Shown here: one piece after another, positions 51,930 through 61,213 of the stretch
How positions within the stretch are numbered: position 1 is the stretch's first letter
Layout: each line of letters starts with the position of its first letter
The notes under the pieces: generated by a model
Told to the model about the DNA's origin: nothing
The model's input: the letters and a program-made list of their open reading frames with translations, nothing else
The model's database searches: none
Translations under genes and position numbers: made by a program
Source of the DNA: JAJPKK01 sp963787675
GTDB lineage: Bacteria > Pseudomonadota > Alphaproteobacteria > Rhizobiales > Xanthobacteraceae
Reading direction: 5' to 3'
Assembly (NCBI GenBank): GCA_963787675.1
Contig: CAWBDV010000007.1
Coordinates: 1,654,138 to 1,718,137 of the forward strand
DNA: 64,000 nt

Positions 51930-53098
51930 GCGGATCGCTTTTAAATCGACGTGTGGCTGCAACCCAAGGATGGCAGTGCCATCTCAATTACAAGTGATGG
52001 AGCGATCGTCCACGATCGAATCATTAGCGGACATTTACTCACCGATGTGGCGTAAAAGCCGGCGTAGGCCGTATCCGCTCCGATGCCAGCGTTCGGGGTT
52101 GAGCTGGAGCGCAGAAGATCCGCGGGCCAAAAGTGGGATGGGGGCCTCTGTCTATCGGGGCTTATCAGCCGTCTCGCCGCCTTTGCGCCGAAGCGCCTTT
52201 GCGCTAGCCGTTGCTTCTGATGCACCGGCGGGCACTGCGGAACATGCGGCCGCGGCTTTGGTCAGGTGAACGCCAGGTTGATCACCATTGGTGAACTCGA
52301 CGCCGGCAGACTTGAGGGCGAGCTGAAGCGCCTGCACTGTGCGCTCCGTGAATTCGTCGGCCCGCTCGAACCTTGCCACGGTGTCAATAGGCATTTTGGG
52401 GCCGCGACCGGGCCCATCACCGATACGGCTTTAGTTCTTGCACTTCCGGAAGACACGGTAACCGGCTGTAGGTTTGTGATCGCGGCCCATAGGTGCACCC
52501 TCTTCCGCGCCGATGCTCTGAGCGAAGGCGAGCAACGTGTCATCGAGCGAACGACGCACCTCGACGGCGTTCGGCGCAAAGGCGAGCCCTGGTGGTGGCG
52601 GGAATACGAAACCGTGACGGCCGCTGCCAGACCCGCACGTTCCAGGTCCTCGCGGTACCGGTTAGCCAACACCTGCCGATGAGATGGCCGCCCGCGAAGA
52701 AAGTCAGCGATGGACCGACGCAGGAGCAACTGGATTGCTCCGAGTGCTGCCGTTCAATTCGCATTCGATCTGTTCACGAGTGACGGGCAAGTTGCGAATC
52801 TCCATCGGCATCACCTGCCTCCCGCGCTGGTGCGGCAATTAGCCTTTTTGGGATGACGTTGTCTCGCAATCGAACTTACTATCGCGAGGAAAGCCGGCAT
52901 TGCTCGTTACACCGGCATGGCGGCGTCTCCTCTGGAAAGGATATTGAGTGCGCGGACTGAAATCGGTCGGCCATTTAGCGCATCGTCAAGGGCGGCCCCG
53001 ATTTGATGAACATCGGAATGTGTTGAACAGCATTAAAGAGGATGTATCATCCCCGCGTCCGGGGTGTCGCTGGCTTCTTCAACCGTCGAGGTGGTGTC
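51930..53098. other. long stretch with gene remnants only
   Basis: In 1169 nt I find only the small HTH-protein remnant at 52152-52394 and overlapping meaningless frames on both strands around 52260-52730. The last about 100 nt should contain the promoter of the binding-protein gene. Confidence 0.4.
52152..52394 (-). pseudogene. C-terminal remnant of a small XRE-type HTH protein
   Basis: The frame MPIDTVARFERADEFTERTV then ALKSAGVEFTNGDQPGVHLTK matches the C-terminal half of the short rhizobial HTH proteins that end ALEAAGVEFIP...GVRLRK. The recognition helix part upstream is missing, and an unrelated Ala-rich tail follows. Probably not functional. Confidence 0.4.
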
Positions 53099-54196
53099 AT
53101 GCAAACTCACGACTTACCCGATAATCGCCTCTCACGACGTTCCCTGCTGCGCGGCGCCTCTGGAGCGGCAATACTGGCTCTTCAGCCGATCGTGGTCACG
53201 TTCGACGCACGAGCAGCTGAGTCGATACAACTGACGTTGCCATGGATACCAGAAGGCGAAGTCGCGTTCATGTATGCGGCGCGAGCGGAGGGCTTCTGGT
53301 CGAAGCGGGGCCTGGATGTCGCCATCACACGCGGCTTCGGATCCGGGGAAGCGGCTAAGACTGTCGGACTTGGCCGTTACAATTTCGGCCAGGCCGACAT
53401 CGGGGCGATGATCAACGCGATGGCTGCGGGCCTTCCATTGATTTCCATTGCGATGGTGAGCCAGCGCTCACCCGTGTGCATCTTAGCCAGCAAGAGTTCG
53501 GGCATTACCAAGCCAAAGGATCTGGAAGGTAAGCGTCTTGGGGGCGCTCCGGCGGGCGCGACCAACAACCTGTGGCCAGCCTTTGCGCGCATCAACAACA
53601 TCGACGTGTCGAAGGTCCGCATGGTGGCGCTGCAGCCTGGCGTCGATATTCAGGCGCTCATCAACAATGACGTCGATGCCGTTGCCACACTCTATCAATC
53701 GAGCGCGCCTTATTTGTGGGCGGACAAGGTGCCGTTCGAGACCATCTTCTTTGCCAAATATGGCATGGACATTTTCAGCCTGACCTTCATCACGCAGCCT
53801 GACACGCTCAAGAAATCCCCCAAACAGGTTGCCGCATTCGTTGAGGGTGTCATGGAAGGTCTCCGCTTCTCGTACGTCAATCCCGATAAGACGCTCGAAG
53901 ACTTCATTGCTGCGGTGCCGGAGTCGGGCAAGACTGAGCGGGACCGCGGTATCACTCGGCACTCGCTACTGATCAACACCGCGTCGGGGCTTACGGAAGA
54001 TGCGAAGACGCATGGCCTCGGGTGGCACAATCCGACTAAGCTCGAGGACACGCTGCGAACCGTCAACACCTTTCTCAAGCTGCCGGCACCGCCACCGGCG
54101 TCATCGATCTACACCAATGAGTTCGTCGGCAACGTCAAGCTGACCGACGAGGAGTGGCGTGCCGCCGAGGAGAAGGCCAAGGATTATCTATTCTGA
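53099..54196 (+). CDS. ABC transporter substrate-binding protein, Tat-type signal
   Basis: From the ATG at 53099 (GAGGTGG upstream) the product has 365 residues. The start NRLSRRSLLRGASGAAILAL has a typical twin-arginine signal. The mature NMT1/SsuA-like domain shows WIPEGEVAFMYAARAEGFWSKRG (in part), GFGSGEAAKTVGLG, DLEGKRLGGAPAGATNNLWPAF and NNDVDAVATLYQSS. It heads a complete but frameshifted ABC operon followed by a DUF1989 protein. The ligand is unknown. Confidence 0.88.
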   Translation: MQTHDLPDNRLSRRSLLRGASGAAILALQPIVVTFDARAAESIQLTLPWIPEGEVAFMYAARAEGFWSKRGLDVAITRGFGSGEAAKTVGLGRYNFGQADIGAMINAMAAGLPLISIAMVSQRSPVCILASKSSGITKPKDLEGKRLGGAPAGATNNLWPAFARINNIDVSKVRMVALQPGVDIQALINNDVDAVATLYQSSAPYLWADKVPFETIFFAKYGMDIFSLTFITQPDTLKKSPKQVAAFVEGVMEGLRFSYVNPDKTLEDFIAAVPESGKTERDRGITRHSLLINTASGLTEDAKTHGLGWHNPTKLEDTLRTVNTFLKLPAPPPASSIYTNEFVGNVKLTDEEWRAAEEKAKDYLF

Positions 54197-54215
54197 TGAA
54201 CGAGTCCTGCAGGTA

Positions 54216-55008
54216 ATGCAGACAGGTGATGTAGCGGTTGACCCCAACCGTTTCGACCATCTTGTCGTCAAGGACATAACGAAAACGTATCAAGTCGAGG
54301 CGGACTCGATTGAATCCGTCCGGCTCGTGTCGCTGTCCCTGCGGCAGGGTGAGTTTGTCAGCATCCTCGGCCCGAGCGGCTGCGGGAAGTCGACGCTGCT
54401 CATGATGATCGCTGGCCTTGTCGCGCCGACGAGCGGAGAGATCTTACTCGACGGCAAGCGGATTGTGGGCCCGCGGCGCGAAACCTCGGTGATATTTCAG
54501 ACGCCGGTCCTGTTTCCTTGGCGCACTGTGCTCAGCAATGTGTTGTTCCCGCTTGAGGTCTTCGGTCTCGCCAAATCAAAGTATCGCAGCGAGGCGTTGC
54601 GCCTTCTGGAGTTGACCGGACTTAGCCGGCTTCGAGGATCGGCTGCCGAAACATCTTTCCGGCGGGATGGCCCAGCGCGTGCCGCTATGCCGCGCGCTGA
54701 TCACCAATCCGGAGGTGCTGCTGATGGACGAACCGTTCAGCGCCCTCGACGCTCTGACGCGTGACGAGATGAACCTCCAGCTCATGAATGTGTGGGAGCA
54801 GGTCCGCAAAACTGTGGTGTTCGTCACCCACAGCATTCGCGAGGCTGTCTTCCTTTCCGATCGCGTCATCGTCCTCTCCCCACGGCCGGCCCGTGTCGTA
54901 TCGGATCTGGCAATCAATTTGCCCCGACCACGCATGCTTGAGATCCAGGAGACCGCCGAGTTCAACGGCTATTGTGCCCAATTGCGGGCGAGCCTAGGTG
55001 GTGAGTGA
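54216..55008 (+). pseudogene. ABC transporter ATPase gene with a single-base frameshift
   Basis: The N-terminal part has Walker A GPSGCGKST and the Q-loop IFQTPVLFPWRT. After LLELTGLSRL the correct frame changes near 54630 and continues FEDRLPKHLSGGMAQRVPLC, then Walker B LLMDEPFSALDAL and VTHSIREAVFLSDR. The total length is one base more than a multiple of three, so one extra base explains it. All motifs are otherwise intact, so this may be a sequencing error or a very recent mutation. The start ATG at 54216 follows AGG. Confidence 0.8.
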
Positions 55009-55014
55009 GGCCGG

Positions 55015-55779
55015 ATGCGACGTGCGCAAAACCTGGTCCGCAACGCGATCGTTCCAATGTTGCCGGTCATCCTTCTGATCGGGATCTGGCAAGCCGCCGT
55101 CGCCATCAGCGGCGTTTCGCCGGTGTTGCTGCCGGGGCCTCTCCGGGTTTGGGATGCCGCCATCGCGAATGCCGATGCGCTTCTTACCGCAGCCTGGTCG
55201 ACGTTATCGGAAATACTTCTAGCGACGGCTATCGCAACTTCCATCGGCTATCTTACCGCCATGGCGCTCAGCCAGCTGCCGCTTCTGCGACGTGCCACCT
55301 TTCCTTACATGCTTATGACCCAAGTCGTGCCGAAAGTCGCACTGGCGCCGCTGCTATTTGCCTGGTTTGGGATCGGACCCCAGTCTCGTCTTCTGTTGGC
55401 ATTTCTGGTCGCCTATTTCCCGATGGTCATCAACACGCTCGATGCTCTTCTGAATACGGACCCGGCGATGGTCGATTACGCGCGCTCGCTTGTCGCGTCC
55501 GAGTGGCGAACGTTGCTCATGGTACGCTTGCCTGCGGCGTTGCCGGCGACCATGGGCGGCATCAAGATTACGGCCTCGCTTGCGGTTGTCGGCATCGTGG
55601 TCGGCGAGTTCGTCGCGACGGACAGCGGCCTCGGCAAGATCATCATTGAGTCCACTGCCCTCATGCAAACGTCGCAAATGATTGCGGCTACGCTGGCAAT
55701 CGGTTTGATCGGTCTGGTGCTGCTGGGCGCTATCGAGCTGTTAGAGCGGCGGGCCACCCGGTGGAGCGACGCGCGATGA
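55015..55779 (+). CDS. NitT/TauT-type ABC transporter permease 1
   Basis: The 254-residue protein has about six membrane helices. The EAA loop region DYARSLVASEWRTLLMVRLPAALPATMGGIK (in part, about 158-188) and the GLGKIIIESTALMQT end are typical. It begins 6 nt after the ATPase gene and overlaps the next permease gene in ATGA. Confidence 0.88.
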   Translation: MRRAQNLVRNAIVPMLPVILLIGIWQAAVAISGVSPVLLPGPLRVWDAAIANADALLTAAWSTLSEILLATAIATSIGYLTAMALSQLPLLRRATFPYMLMTQVVPKVALAPLLFAWFGIGPQSRLLLAFLVAYFPMVINTLDALLNTDPAMVDYARSLVASEWRTLLMVRLPAALPATMGGIKITASLAVVGIVVGEFVATDSGLGKIIIESTALMQTSQMIAATLAIGLIGLVLLGAIELLERRATRWSDAR

Positions 55780-56537
55780 CTGTGCGCGCATGGCCACCGT
55801 CTTGGCTTGTGAAAAACCGCCAGACGGTCATCTTCGGAATTTGCCTTCTCATCGCATGGGAAATTTTGGCCCGCAACGGCTCGAAGCCAAACCTCTTTCC
55901 TCCGCCGACGTCCGTGGTCTGGAGCCTTTACGTGCGCGGTGATCTGCTCGTCCACCATGCCTGGCTGACGTTCTACCAGACAATCCTTGGGTTTCTGATT
56001 GCGACGGTTGTCGGCGTCCTGATCGGCTGGATGATCGGCAAGTCGCGTCGCGTCTACGAGGCGTTCTACCCGTCCATTGTGGTGCTGCAAGTCCTTCCCA
56101 AGGAAGCACTGGCCCCCCTGCTGATTCTCTGGTTGGGGGCCGGCATCGTGTCGAGAATGACATTGGTGTTTCTGATCTCGTTCTTCCCCATTGTGGTCAA
56201 CACCGTGATCGGAATCCGAGGTTTGGATGAAAACACGCGCCGGTATGCGGCGTCGCTTGCTTGCCGTCGCTGGAAAATGTTCGCGAGCGTCGAATTGCCT
56301 TCGGCGCTCCCGTCGATCTTTACGGGACTTAAAATTGCAGTGACCCTGGCCGTGGTTGGCGCTGTCGTTGCCGAAATCGTCGCTGGCCGCGATGGCCTCG
56401 GTTACCTGCTGCTCTTCGCGTCCAGTAGGCTCGATATGAGTTTCTCGCTCGGCATCCTTGTGGTGCTAGCGGCCTGGGGCGCCTTGTTGTTTGCCGCCAT
56501 CCAGCTAGGCGAGCGCGTAGCCATCTATTGGCGTTGA
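55776..56537 (+). CDS. NitT/TauT-type ABC transporter permease 2
   Basis: The 253-residue protein has the same fold as the preceding permease, with the loop NTRRYAASLACRRWKMFASVELPSALPSIFTGLK (in part, about 153-185) and GRDGLGYLLLFASSRLD. Two permeases after one ATPase suggest a heterodimeric channel. The start at 55776 is fixed by the ATGA overlap. Confidence 0.88.
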   Translation: MTVRAWPPSWLVKNRQTVIFGICLLIAWEILARNGSKPNLFPPPTSVVWSLYVRGDLLVHHAWLTFYQTILGFLIATVVGVLIGWMIGKSRRVYEAFYPSIVVLQVLPKEALAPLLILWLGAGIVSRMTLVFLISFFPIVVNTVIGIRGLDENTRRYAASLACRRWKMFASVELPSALPSIFTGLKIAVTLAVVGAVVAEIVAGRDGLGYLLLFASSRLDMSFSLGILVVLAAWGALLFAAIQLGERVAIYWR

Positions 56538-56573
56538 GTCACGCCAAAACTGAACCGAGAAGGAGGAGGAACC

Positions 56574-57311
56574 ATGGCCACGGACCAACAGGCAACCCGA
56601 CCTCAGGACCCGACGCCCGCGCAAGCCACGCTCTACACACGCATTGCCGAAGACGAAGCGAGCCGGACCAAGGTGCTTGACCACTATATTCCCCGCCAAA
56701 CTGGGTTTGCGTTCCCGGTCAAACAGGGGCAAGTGGTGCGTGTCACGTGTTGTGACGGTCCTCAGGTTGCTGATTTCAATGCGTTCTGTGCCACTGATCC
56801 GAGCGAGCATTTCTGGTCGGGCCGGACCCGCACGCTCCAGGGAGCGCACCTGCGCGTGGGTGACCGGCTATGGAGCACCGAGCCGAAGATGCGTCCGATG
56901 TTCACCCTTATCAAGGATACGGTCGAGCATCGGCCTTTGCAATTTAACGCACGGTCGCACGACCTCATCTATTCCAGATGCAGCGAGCGGTCGGTTGCCC
57001 TGATCACCGGCCTTAGCGGGCAGCCGAACTGCAATAGCAACTTGCGTCAGGGACTGCAGGCGATCGGCTTCGACGACCGCTACGTTCACGACGCTTTCAA
57101 CATCTTCATGTGCACTGGCTACGACAATGATCATCGGCTGTTCTATCTCGAACCTGATGCGCGCCAAGGTGACCATGTGGAGCTAGTTGCAGAGATGGAC
57201 ACCGTCGTTTCAATTTCGGCCTGTCCGTCAGGCTGCAACGGGCCTACCACCAAGGGCCTGCAAGTGCAGGTGTTCGATCAACCGTACGAGATTGGTTCGC
57301 CATCGTCATAG
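56574..57311 (+). CDS. DUF1989 (urea carboxylase-associated family) protein, copy 2
   Basis: The 245-residue paralogue of 45451-46209 has the same motifs: DFNAFCATDPSEHFWSGRTR, DRLWSTEPKMRPMFTLIKDT, HDLIYSRCSER, PNCNSNLRQGL, DAFNIFMCTGY and CPSGCNG. It follows the second permease by 36 nt with an excellent GGAGGAGG. The association with a NitT/TauT transporter in both places suggests it processes the imported compound (inference). Confidence 0.9.
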   Translation: MATDQQATRPQDPTPAQATLYTRIAEDEASRTKVLDHYIPRQTGFAFPVKQGQVVRVTCCDGPQVADFNAFCATDPSEHFWSGRTRTLQGAHLRVGDRLWSTEPKMRPMFTLIKDTVEHRPLQFNARSHDLIYSRCSERSVALITGLSGQPNCNSNLRQGLQAIGFDDRYVHDAFNIFMCTGYDNDHRLFYLEPDARQGDHVELVAEMDTVVSISACPSGCNGPTTKGLQVQVFDQPYEIGSPSS

Positions 57312-57499
57312 CCCAGCCGCGCCGCCCGCGCTTAATGATCGCGCTTCCGCAACTTGATCGAGTTTCGTTACGAAGAACTCGATAGTGCGAGTCGAAAGGC
57401 TTGTCGCGCGTATTCCCCGGAATGTCTCTGATCGCGAATGCGACGGCGGCGATCGGAGCGCCCCGGGTGACAGCCGGCCACCGTGCTTCGGCAGCCCGG

Positions 57500-57858
57500 A
57501 CGACGCCGCGATTGCAGCGGCTGATCCCTTGAGAACCGCCGCGGGGCGGCGCGCTATCAAAGGCATGTCCGGGCTTGCCGCGGTGAACAGCGCACTACAG
57601 GCGATGGTGGGCCCGCTAGCCCCGGAATTCGCGCCGATCCGCGTCAATGCGGTATCGCCTGGCGTGATCGCCACGCCCTACTGGGATCGGATGCCTAATG
57701 ACGCCCGCAAAGCCATGTTCGAACGCTCAGCCGCAAGTGTTCCTGTCGGCCGCGTCGGTCAACCCAGCGACATCGGACGGGCTGTCTTGTTCCTTGCTAC
57801 AAGCGGGTTCACGACAGGCGCCATTATCGACTGCGACGGCGGCGCAAGATTGGTCTAG
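57500..57858 (+). pseudogene. short-chain dehydrogenase (SDR), C-terminal half only
   Basis: The frame AAVNSALQAMVGPLAPEFAP, IRVNAVSPGVIATPYWDRMP (about the PG motif), PVGRVGQPSDIGRAVLFLAT and GAIIDCDGGARLV is the typical C-terminal half of an SDR. The Rossmann glycine motif and the YxxxK active site are absent, and the sequence upstream of about 57500 does not match. Not functional as a dehydrogenase. Confidence 0.75.
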
Positions 57859-58300
57859 CAGCTTCCCGGCGCAGCATCAGCCTAACTGTGCGTTAGCCGC
57901 TTGCTCACCGAAAAGGTGATCGCGTGAAGATGGCCGATCCGAGTTGTCCTGACCCACAGGTCCATCAGAGCCATGCCATCGGCGTCACCCGGCGACGCAG
58001 TGTTGGCCGCCACGCACTTGTGCTCGCGCTGTCCGGTACGCGGTCTCGGTGACAGAGATAGACCCACGACCACGCGCAACTCAGTAACAAATGCATCTTT
58101 CTTACTGAGTTGGCCGAAGGCAATCCGAACTGTTGCATCAGACCCACAGTTGAAATCGATTTGAAACCGAGTCCATCTTTCCCGCTCGACAGAGCATTCG
58201 GCTTGGCCTTTCGACGGTCCGCAGCTACCTTTACGGTGTCTATGATCCGCGACGGGCGGAAGATCGGTCGTTTGCAGGTGTACACCCTCGGGAGTTTGCG
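57859..58300. other. intergenic region with palindrome
   Basis: No gene is recognised in these 442 nt. They contain a perfect palindrome at 58077-58112 that has a second copy near the recombinase, and the ribosome site CGGGAG of the next gene. Confidence 0.4.
58077..58112. repeat. palindrome CAACTCAGTAA-N14-TTACTGAGTTG, copy 2
   Basis: Perfect 11-bp arms (58077-58087 and 58102-58112) enclose a 14-nt loop. The bases before the left arm (GCG) and after it (AAATG) are also shared with the copy at 18875-18910. Confidence 0.6.
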
Positions 58301-59887
58301 ATGCCCCTTACCCGTGAAATTTTGGCAGCCCTGCCGCTAACTGCACTCGTAAGCGCGACCGCCCTCGGTGCCTCCATCACCGGCACCGTCACCGGGCCCG
58401 ACGGCAAGCCTGTCATGGGCGCTTTCGTGGCAGCTGAGAACCCGCAGCGTCATATGGCCGTGTATGTGCTTTCGGATGCGCAGGGGCGCTACCGCATCAG
58501 CGATCTGCCGAGCGCGACATACACGGTGCGGATCGAGGCGATCTCCTACACGAGCGATCCACGCGGGAGCGTCGCGCTCGCCTCCGACGCGACTGCTTCG
58601 CTCGACTTCGCGCTGAAAAATACACCGCCGCGCTGGAGCGACCTCTCGACTTATCAGGGCCGGCAGCTGCTGCCGAAGACGAAGGACCACGACCTCACCT
58701 ACAAGGACTCCTTCTTCACCACCTGCTTCCAGTCCTGCCACTCCTTCCAGAAGCGGATGGCGACACAGTCGCTGGACCGCGACGGCTGGCGCACGCGCGT
58801 GCGCTACATGAGCGAAACCATGCTGGAAGGCCGCCACCTGAACGACGCCACGGTCGAGGACTTCGCCTCCTATCTCGATACGCTGTTCGGCAAAAGCTCG
58901 CCCAAACCCGCCTCGCCGGAGGATCTGCCGCAATACAAGTCGCTGCTTCGGCCGCTGAATCAGGCCGCGACCAATATCGTCTACGTCGAGTACGACTTTG
59001 CGGCCGATTACGGCATGGGCCCGTGGAGCGCGGTCGAGGACAAGGACGGCAAGCTCTGGATTCCCTACTACGGACGCGGCAACGGGGTGGTCCGGCTTGA
59101 TCCGAAGACCGGCGAGCAGACACCGTTTACGCTACCCTCGCCCACCCTTGCCGCAACCGGCATCCATTCGGTGGTCCCGGCGCCCGACGGGACGGTCTGG
59201 TTCACCGAGCTTGCGGCAGGCCGCATCGGCCGTCTCGATCCCGGCACCGGTAAGGTGACGGAATATCAGAACCCTCCGCTGCCGGACGGGCGGCGCACCA
59301 CGGCGCATACGGTGCGGGTCGATGCGGCCGGGCGGGTCTGGGCAAGCGGTGGGCCGGCCATCTCGATGTTCGATCCCAAATACGAGCGGTTCGAGCACTA
59401 CGATCTGCGCGGCACGTACGGCAATACGGTGGGGCAGAATGGAGACCAGTGGTTCACCTCCTTCGTGGACGACGGGCCGATCGCGCGAATTTCTAAAGAC
59501 GGCGTGTTGTCGAAATTCTATCCGCCGACCAACGGCAAGCCGCAGCGCCTTGAGGTCGATGCCGACGGCATTGTCTGGTTCACCGAGCGACGCGGCGGCA
59601 AGATCGGTCGCTTCGATCCAAAGACCGAGACCTTCAGGGAGTATCCGCTGCCAGGGCCGGAGCCGAGCCCCTACGCGATCGGGATCGATCGCAACAACAT
59701 GATCTGGTACTCCTCCCACGAGCAGGACACGCTCGGGCGGCTCGACCCGCGCAGCGGCGACGTGACCGAGTATCCCTATCCGCACTCGGAAATCTCGATG
59801 CGGGAGTTCTTTCTCGACATGCAGGGGCGAATGTGGTTCGCGAGCTCCGTCAACAACAAGGTCGGCTACTTCTATTTGGCCGAATGA
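58301..59887 (+). CDS. secreted carboxypeptidase-regulatory-like + Vgb-type beta-propeller protein with CX3CH motif
   Basis: The 528-residue exported protein has a signal peptide (about 1-24). A carboxypeptidase-regulatory beta-sandwich (about 25-105, ITGTVTGPDGKPVMGAFV) follows. A middle region (about 125-205) carries CFQSCH, a CX3CH variant of the heme c site. The streptogramin-lyase/NHL-like propeller (about 225-525) has repeated VWFTE/GRIGRLDP blades. The propeller lacks a proven lyase role here. A heme-bearing or redox function is possible but unproven. The ATG has CGGGAG about eight bases upstream. It stands alone. Confidence 0.8.
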   Translation: MPLTREILAALPLTALVSATALGASITGTVTGPDGKPVMGAFVAAENPQRHMAVYVLSDAQGRYRISDLPSATYTVRIEAISYTSDPRGSVALASDATASLDFALKNTPPRWSDLSTYQGRQLLPKTKDHDLTYKDSFFTTCFQSCHSFQKRMATQSLDRDGWRTRVRYMSETMLEGRHLNDATVEDFASYLDTLFGKSSPKPASPEDLPQYKSLLRPLNQAATNIVYVEYDFAADYGMGPWSAVEDKDGKLWIPYYGRGNGVVRLDPKTGEQTPFTLPSPTLAATGIHSVVPAPDGTVWFTELAAGRIGRLDPGTGKVTEYQNPPLPDGRRTTAHTVRVDAAGRVWASGGPAISMFDPKYERFEHYDLRGTYGNTVGQNGDQWFTSFVDDGPIARISKDGVLSKFYPPTNGKPQRLEVDADGIVWFTERRGGKIGRFDPKTETFREYPLPGPEPSPYAIGIDRNNMIWYSSHEQDTLGRLDPRSGDVTEYPYPHSEISMREFFLDMQGRMWFASSVNNKVGYFYLAE

Positions 59888-60183
59888 AACCGAGGATGCA
59901 CGGCCGAGTCTGAAGCGCGCGTCGGTAGCCGAAAGTCGTGACTGATGCGATGCCGAATGAATTGGCAGCCCCTAAGCGTCGATCGGTCGTCGCTGTCGGT
60001 GACAGCTGATTCCTGAGGGTCCTTTCATTTCAAGGCTTTGACTGCCTCATCTCATTTTTTCTGGTCACGCCGCTGCGTGTTCGGCGTCCTGAGCCCGACC
60101 ACTCGAGCGACGTTCCGGCCCGTTGTAGCTTGGGTCCGGCCCTTTGCGGCGACAGCCTCGATAAACCGCTCCATCTCCGACCG

Positions 60184-61044
60184 TTAGCTCTGGTCCCATT
60201 CCACCCGTGCGGCACCTGGCGTCACGGGGTCATAGTACCACTTGAGTCCCAGCGGCTCCTCGCTGAGCACGTCGGTCTTGAAACTCCGCCAAGCCTGAAC
60301 CTCGAAATAGTCAAGAGGACCGCCGTGGGCCCGAAGCCGGTGTGGCACGCCCGGGGGGAAATACACGAGCGTGCCGGGTTGGAGTTCCTGGGTCGTATCC
60401 CCTACTTGGACCACGCCACGGCCCTTGAACGTGATGTAGCAGTGGGAGGCACCATCGGGGTTGGCGCTGGTGCCGAGGTGCCGATGATAGGGTGACGATC
60501 CGCCTTCGTGATAGCGCATCTCGCCCGCTTGAATGGCATTGGTTGGCGTGAGCCTGCTGCCATCGAGAAGCCTAACGCTGGACTCGGCGCAGAAGCGACG
60601 CACACGGCCTCCGCTGGCATCGCTGAGAGGGCGGAGCGTCTTGCGATTGAAGAAATATCCCGGCCCGCCCGGCAATCCCCCTTCCACGGCGGCAGGAGGC
60701 TTAGGCGTCACCATGTGAAGCAGCTCGAGTTTCGAGCCGGATGCTTCGAAGCGTGCCGATTCGCCCGGTGCGAGAAGAATGCCGGCACCTTCCTCGGCCA
60801 CATGTGACTTTCCGTTGAAGCTGATGATGCCCCCTTCCGGCGCCTCGATGACGTAGACAAGGTGGTAGTCGTCGCCTGCCTGGGCGTTGAACTGGCGACC
60901 TTCCAGCACCGTTCGCTGGTAGACGGTCAGAGTTTTCGAACCACACAGACCTTGGCTACAGATCGTCCTTTCAAACCCGGACGCAACCGCTTTGGCTTCG
61001 GCTTTATTCCAATTGATGATCGAAACGTCGCTGATCGTTGCCAT
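60184..61044 (-). CDS. bicupin protein
   Basis: From the second ATG (61044, eight bases after AGGAGG) the product has 286 residues with two cupin domains (about 40-125 and 185-275). The second keeps a metal-binding pattern, YHRHLGTSANPDGASHCYITF and PPGVPHRLRAHGG, while the first (DDYHLVYVIEAPEGG) is weaker. Such proteins are dioxygenases, isomerases or sensors; no closer call is possible. The first ATG at 61050 is too near the ribosome site. Confidence 0.8.
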   Translation of the reverse strand: MATISDVSIINWNKAEAKAVASGFERTICSQGLCGSKTLTVYQRTVLEGRQFNAQAGDDYHLVYVIEAPEGGIISFNGKSHVAEEGAGILLAPGESARFEASGSKLELLHMVTPKPPAAVEGGLPGGPGYFFNRKTLRPLSDASGGRVRRFCAESSVRLLDGSRLTPTNAIQAGEMRYHEGGSSPYHRHLGTSANPDGASHCYITFKGRGVVQVGDTTQELQPGTLVYFPPGVPHRLRAHGGPLDYFEVQAWRSFKTDVLSEEPLGLKWYYDPVTPGAARVEWDQS

Positions 61045-61213
61045 CGGCATTTCCTCCTGGAGAATATCTGGTGGTCTTCCAACAGTACCATTGCGCCTCC
61101 TCGGGAGGGCCGCCTTCCAGCTATTTGGCACGGGGCTTTTACCGGATCTCTCACACTTTCAAATTTGGCAATTTCCACGTTGCGGACCTGTCCGTTCACC
61201 TTTCGTAGTTGGC

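Noticed and set aside
52262..52729. Overlapping plus- and minus-strand ORFs around 52.5 kb
   Set aside because: Neither has family motifs, and both look like degraded sequence.
60052..60174. 40-codon minus-strand ORF directly behind the bicupin gene (MERFIEAVAAKG start)
   Set aside because: Follows the stop by about ten bases with a poor ribosome-site distance; basic, low-information sequence with no family. It could be a small coupled gene, but I cannot support it.
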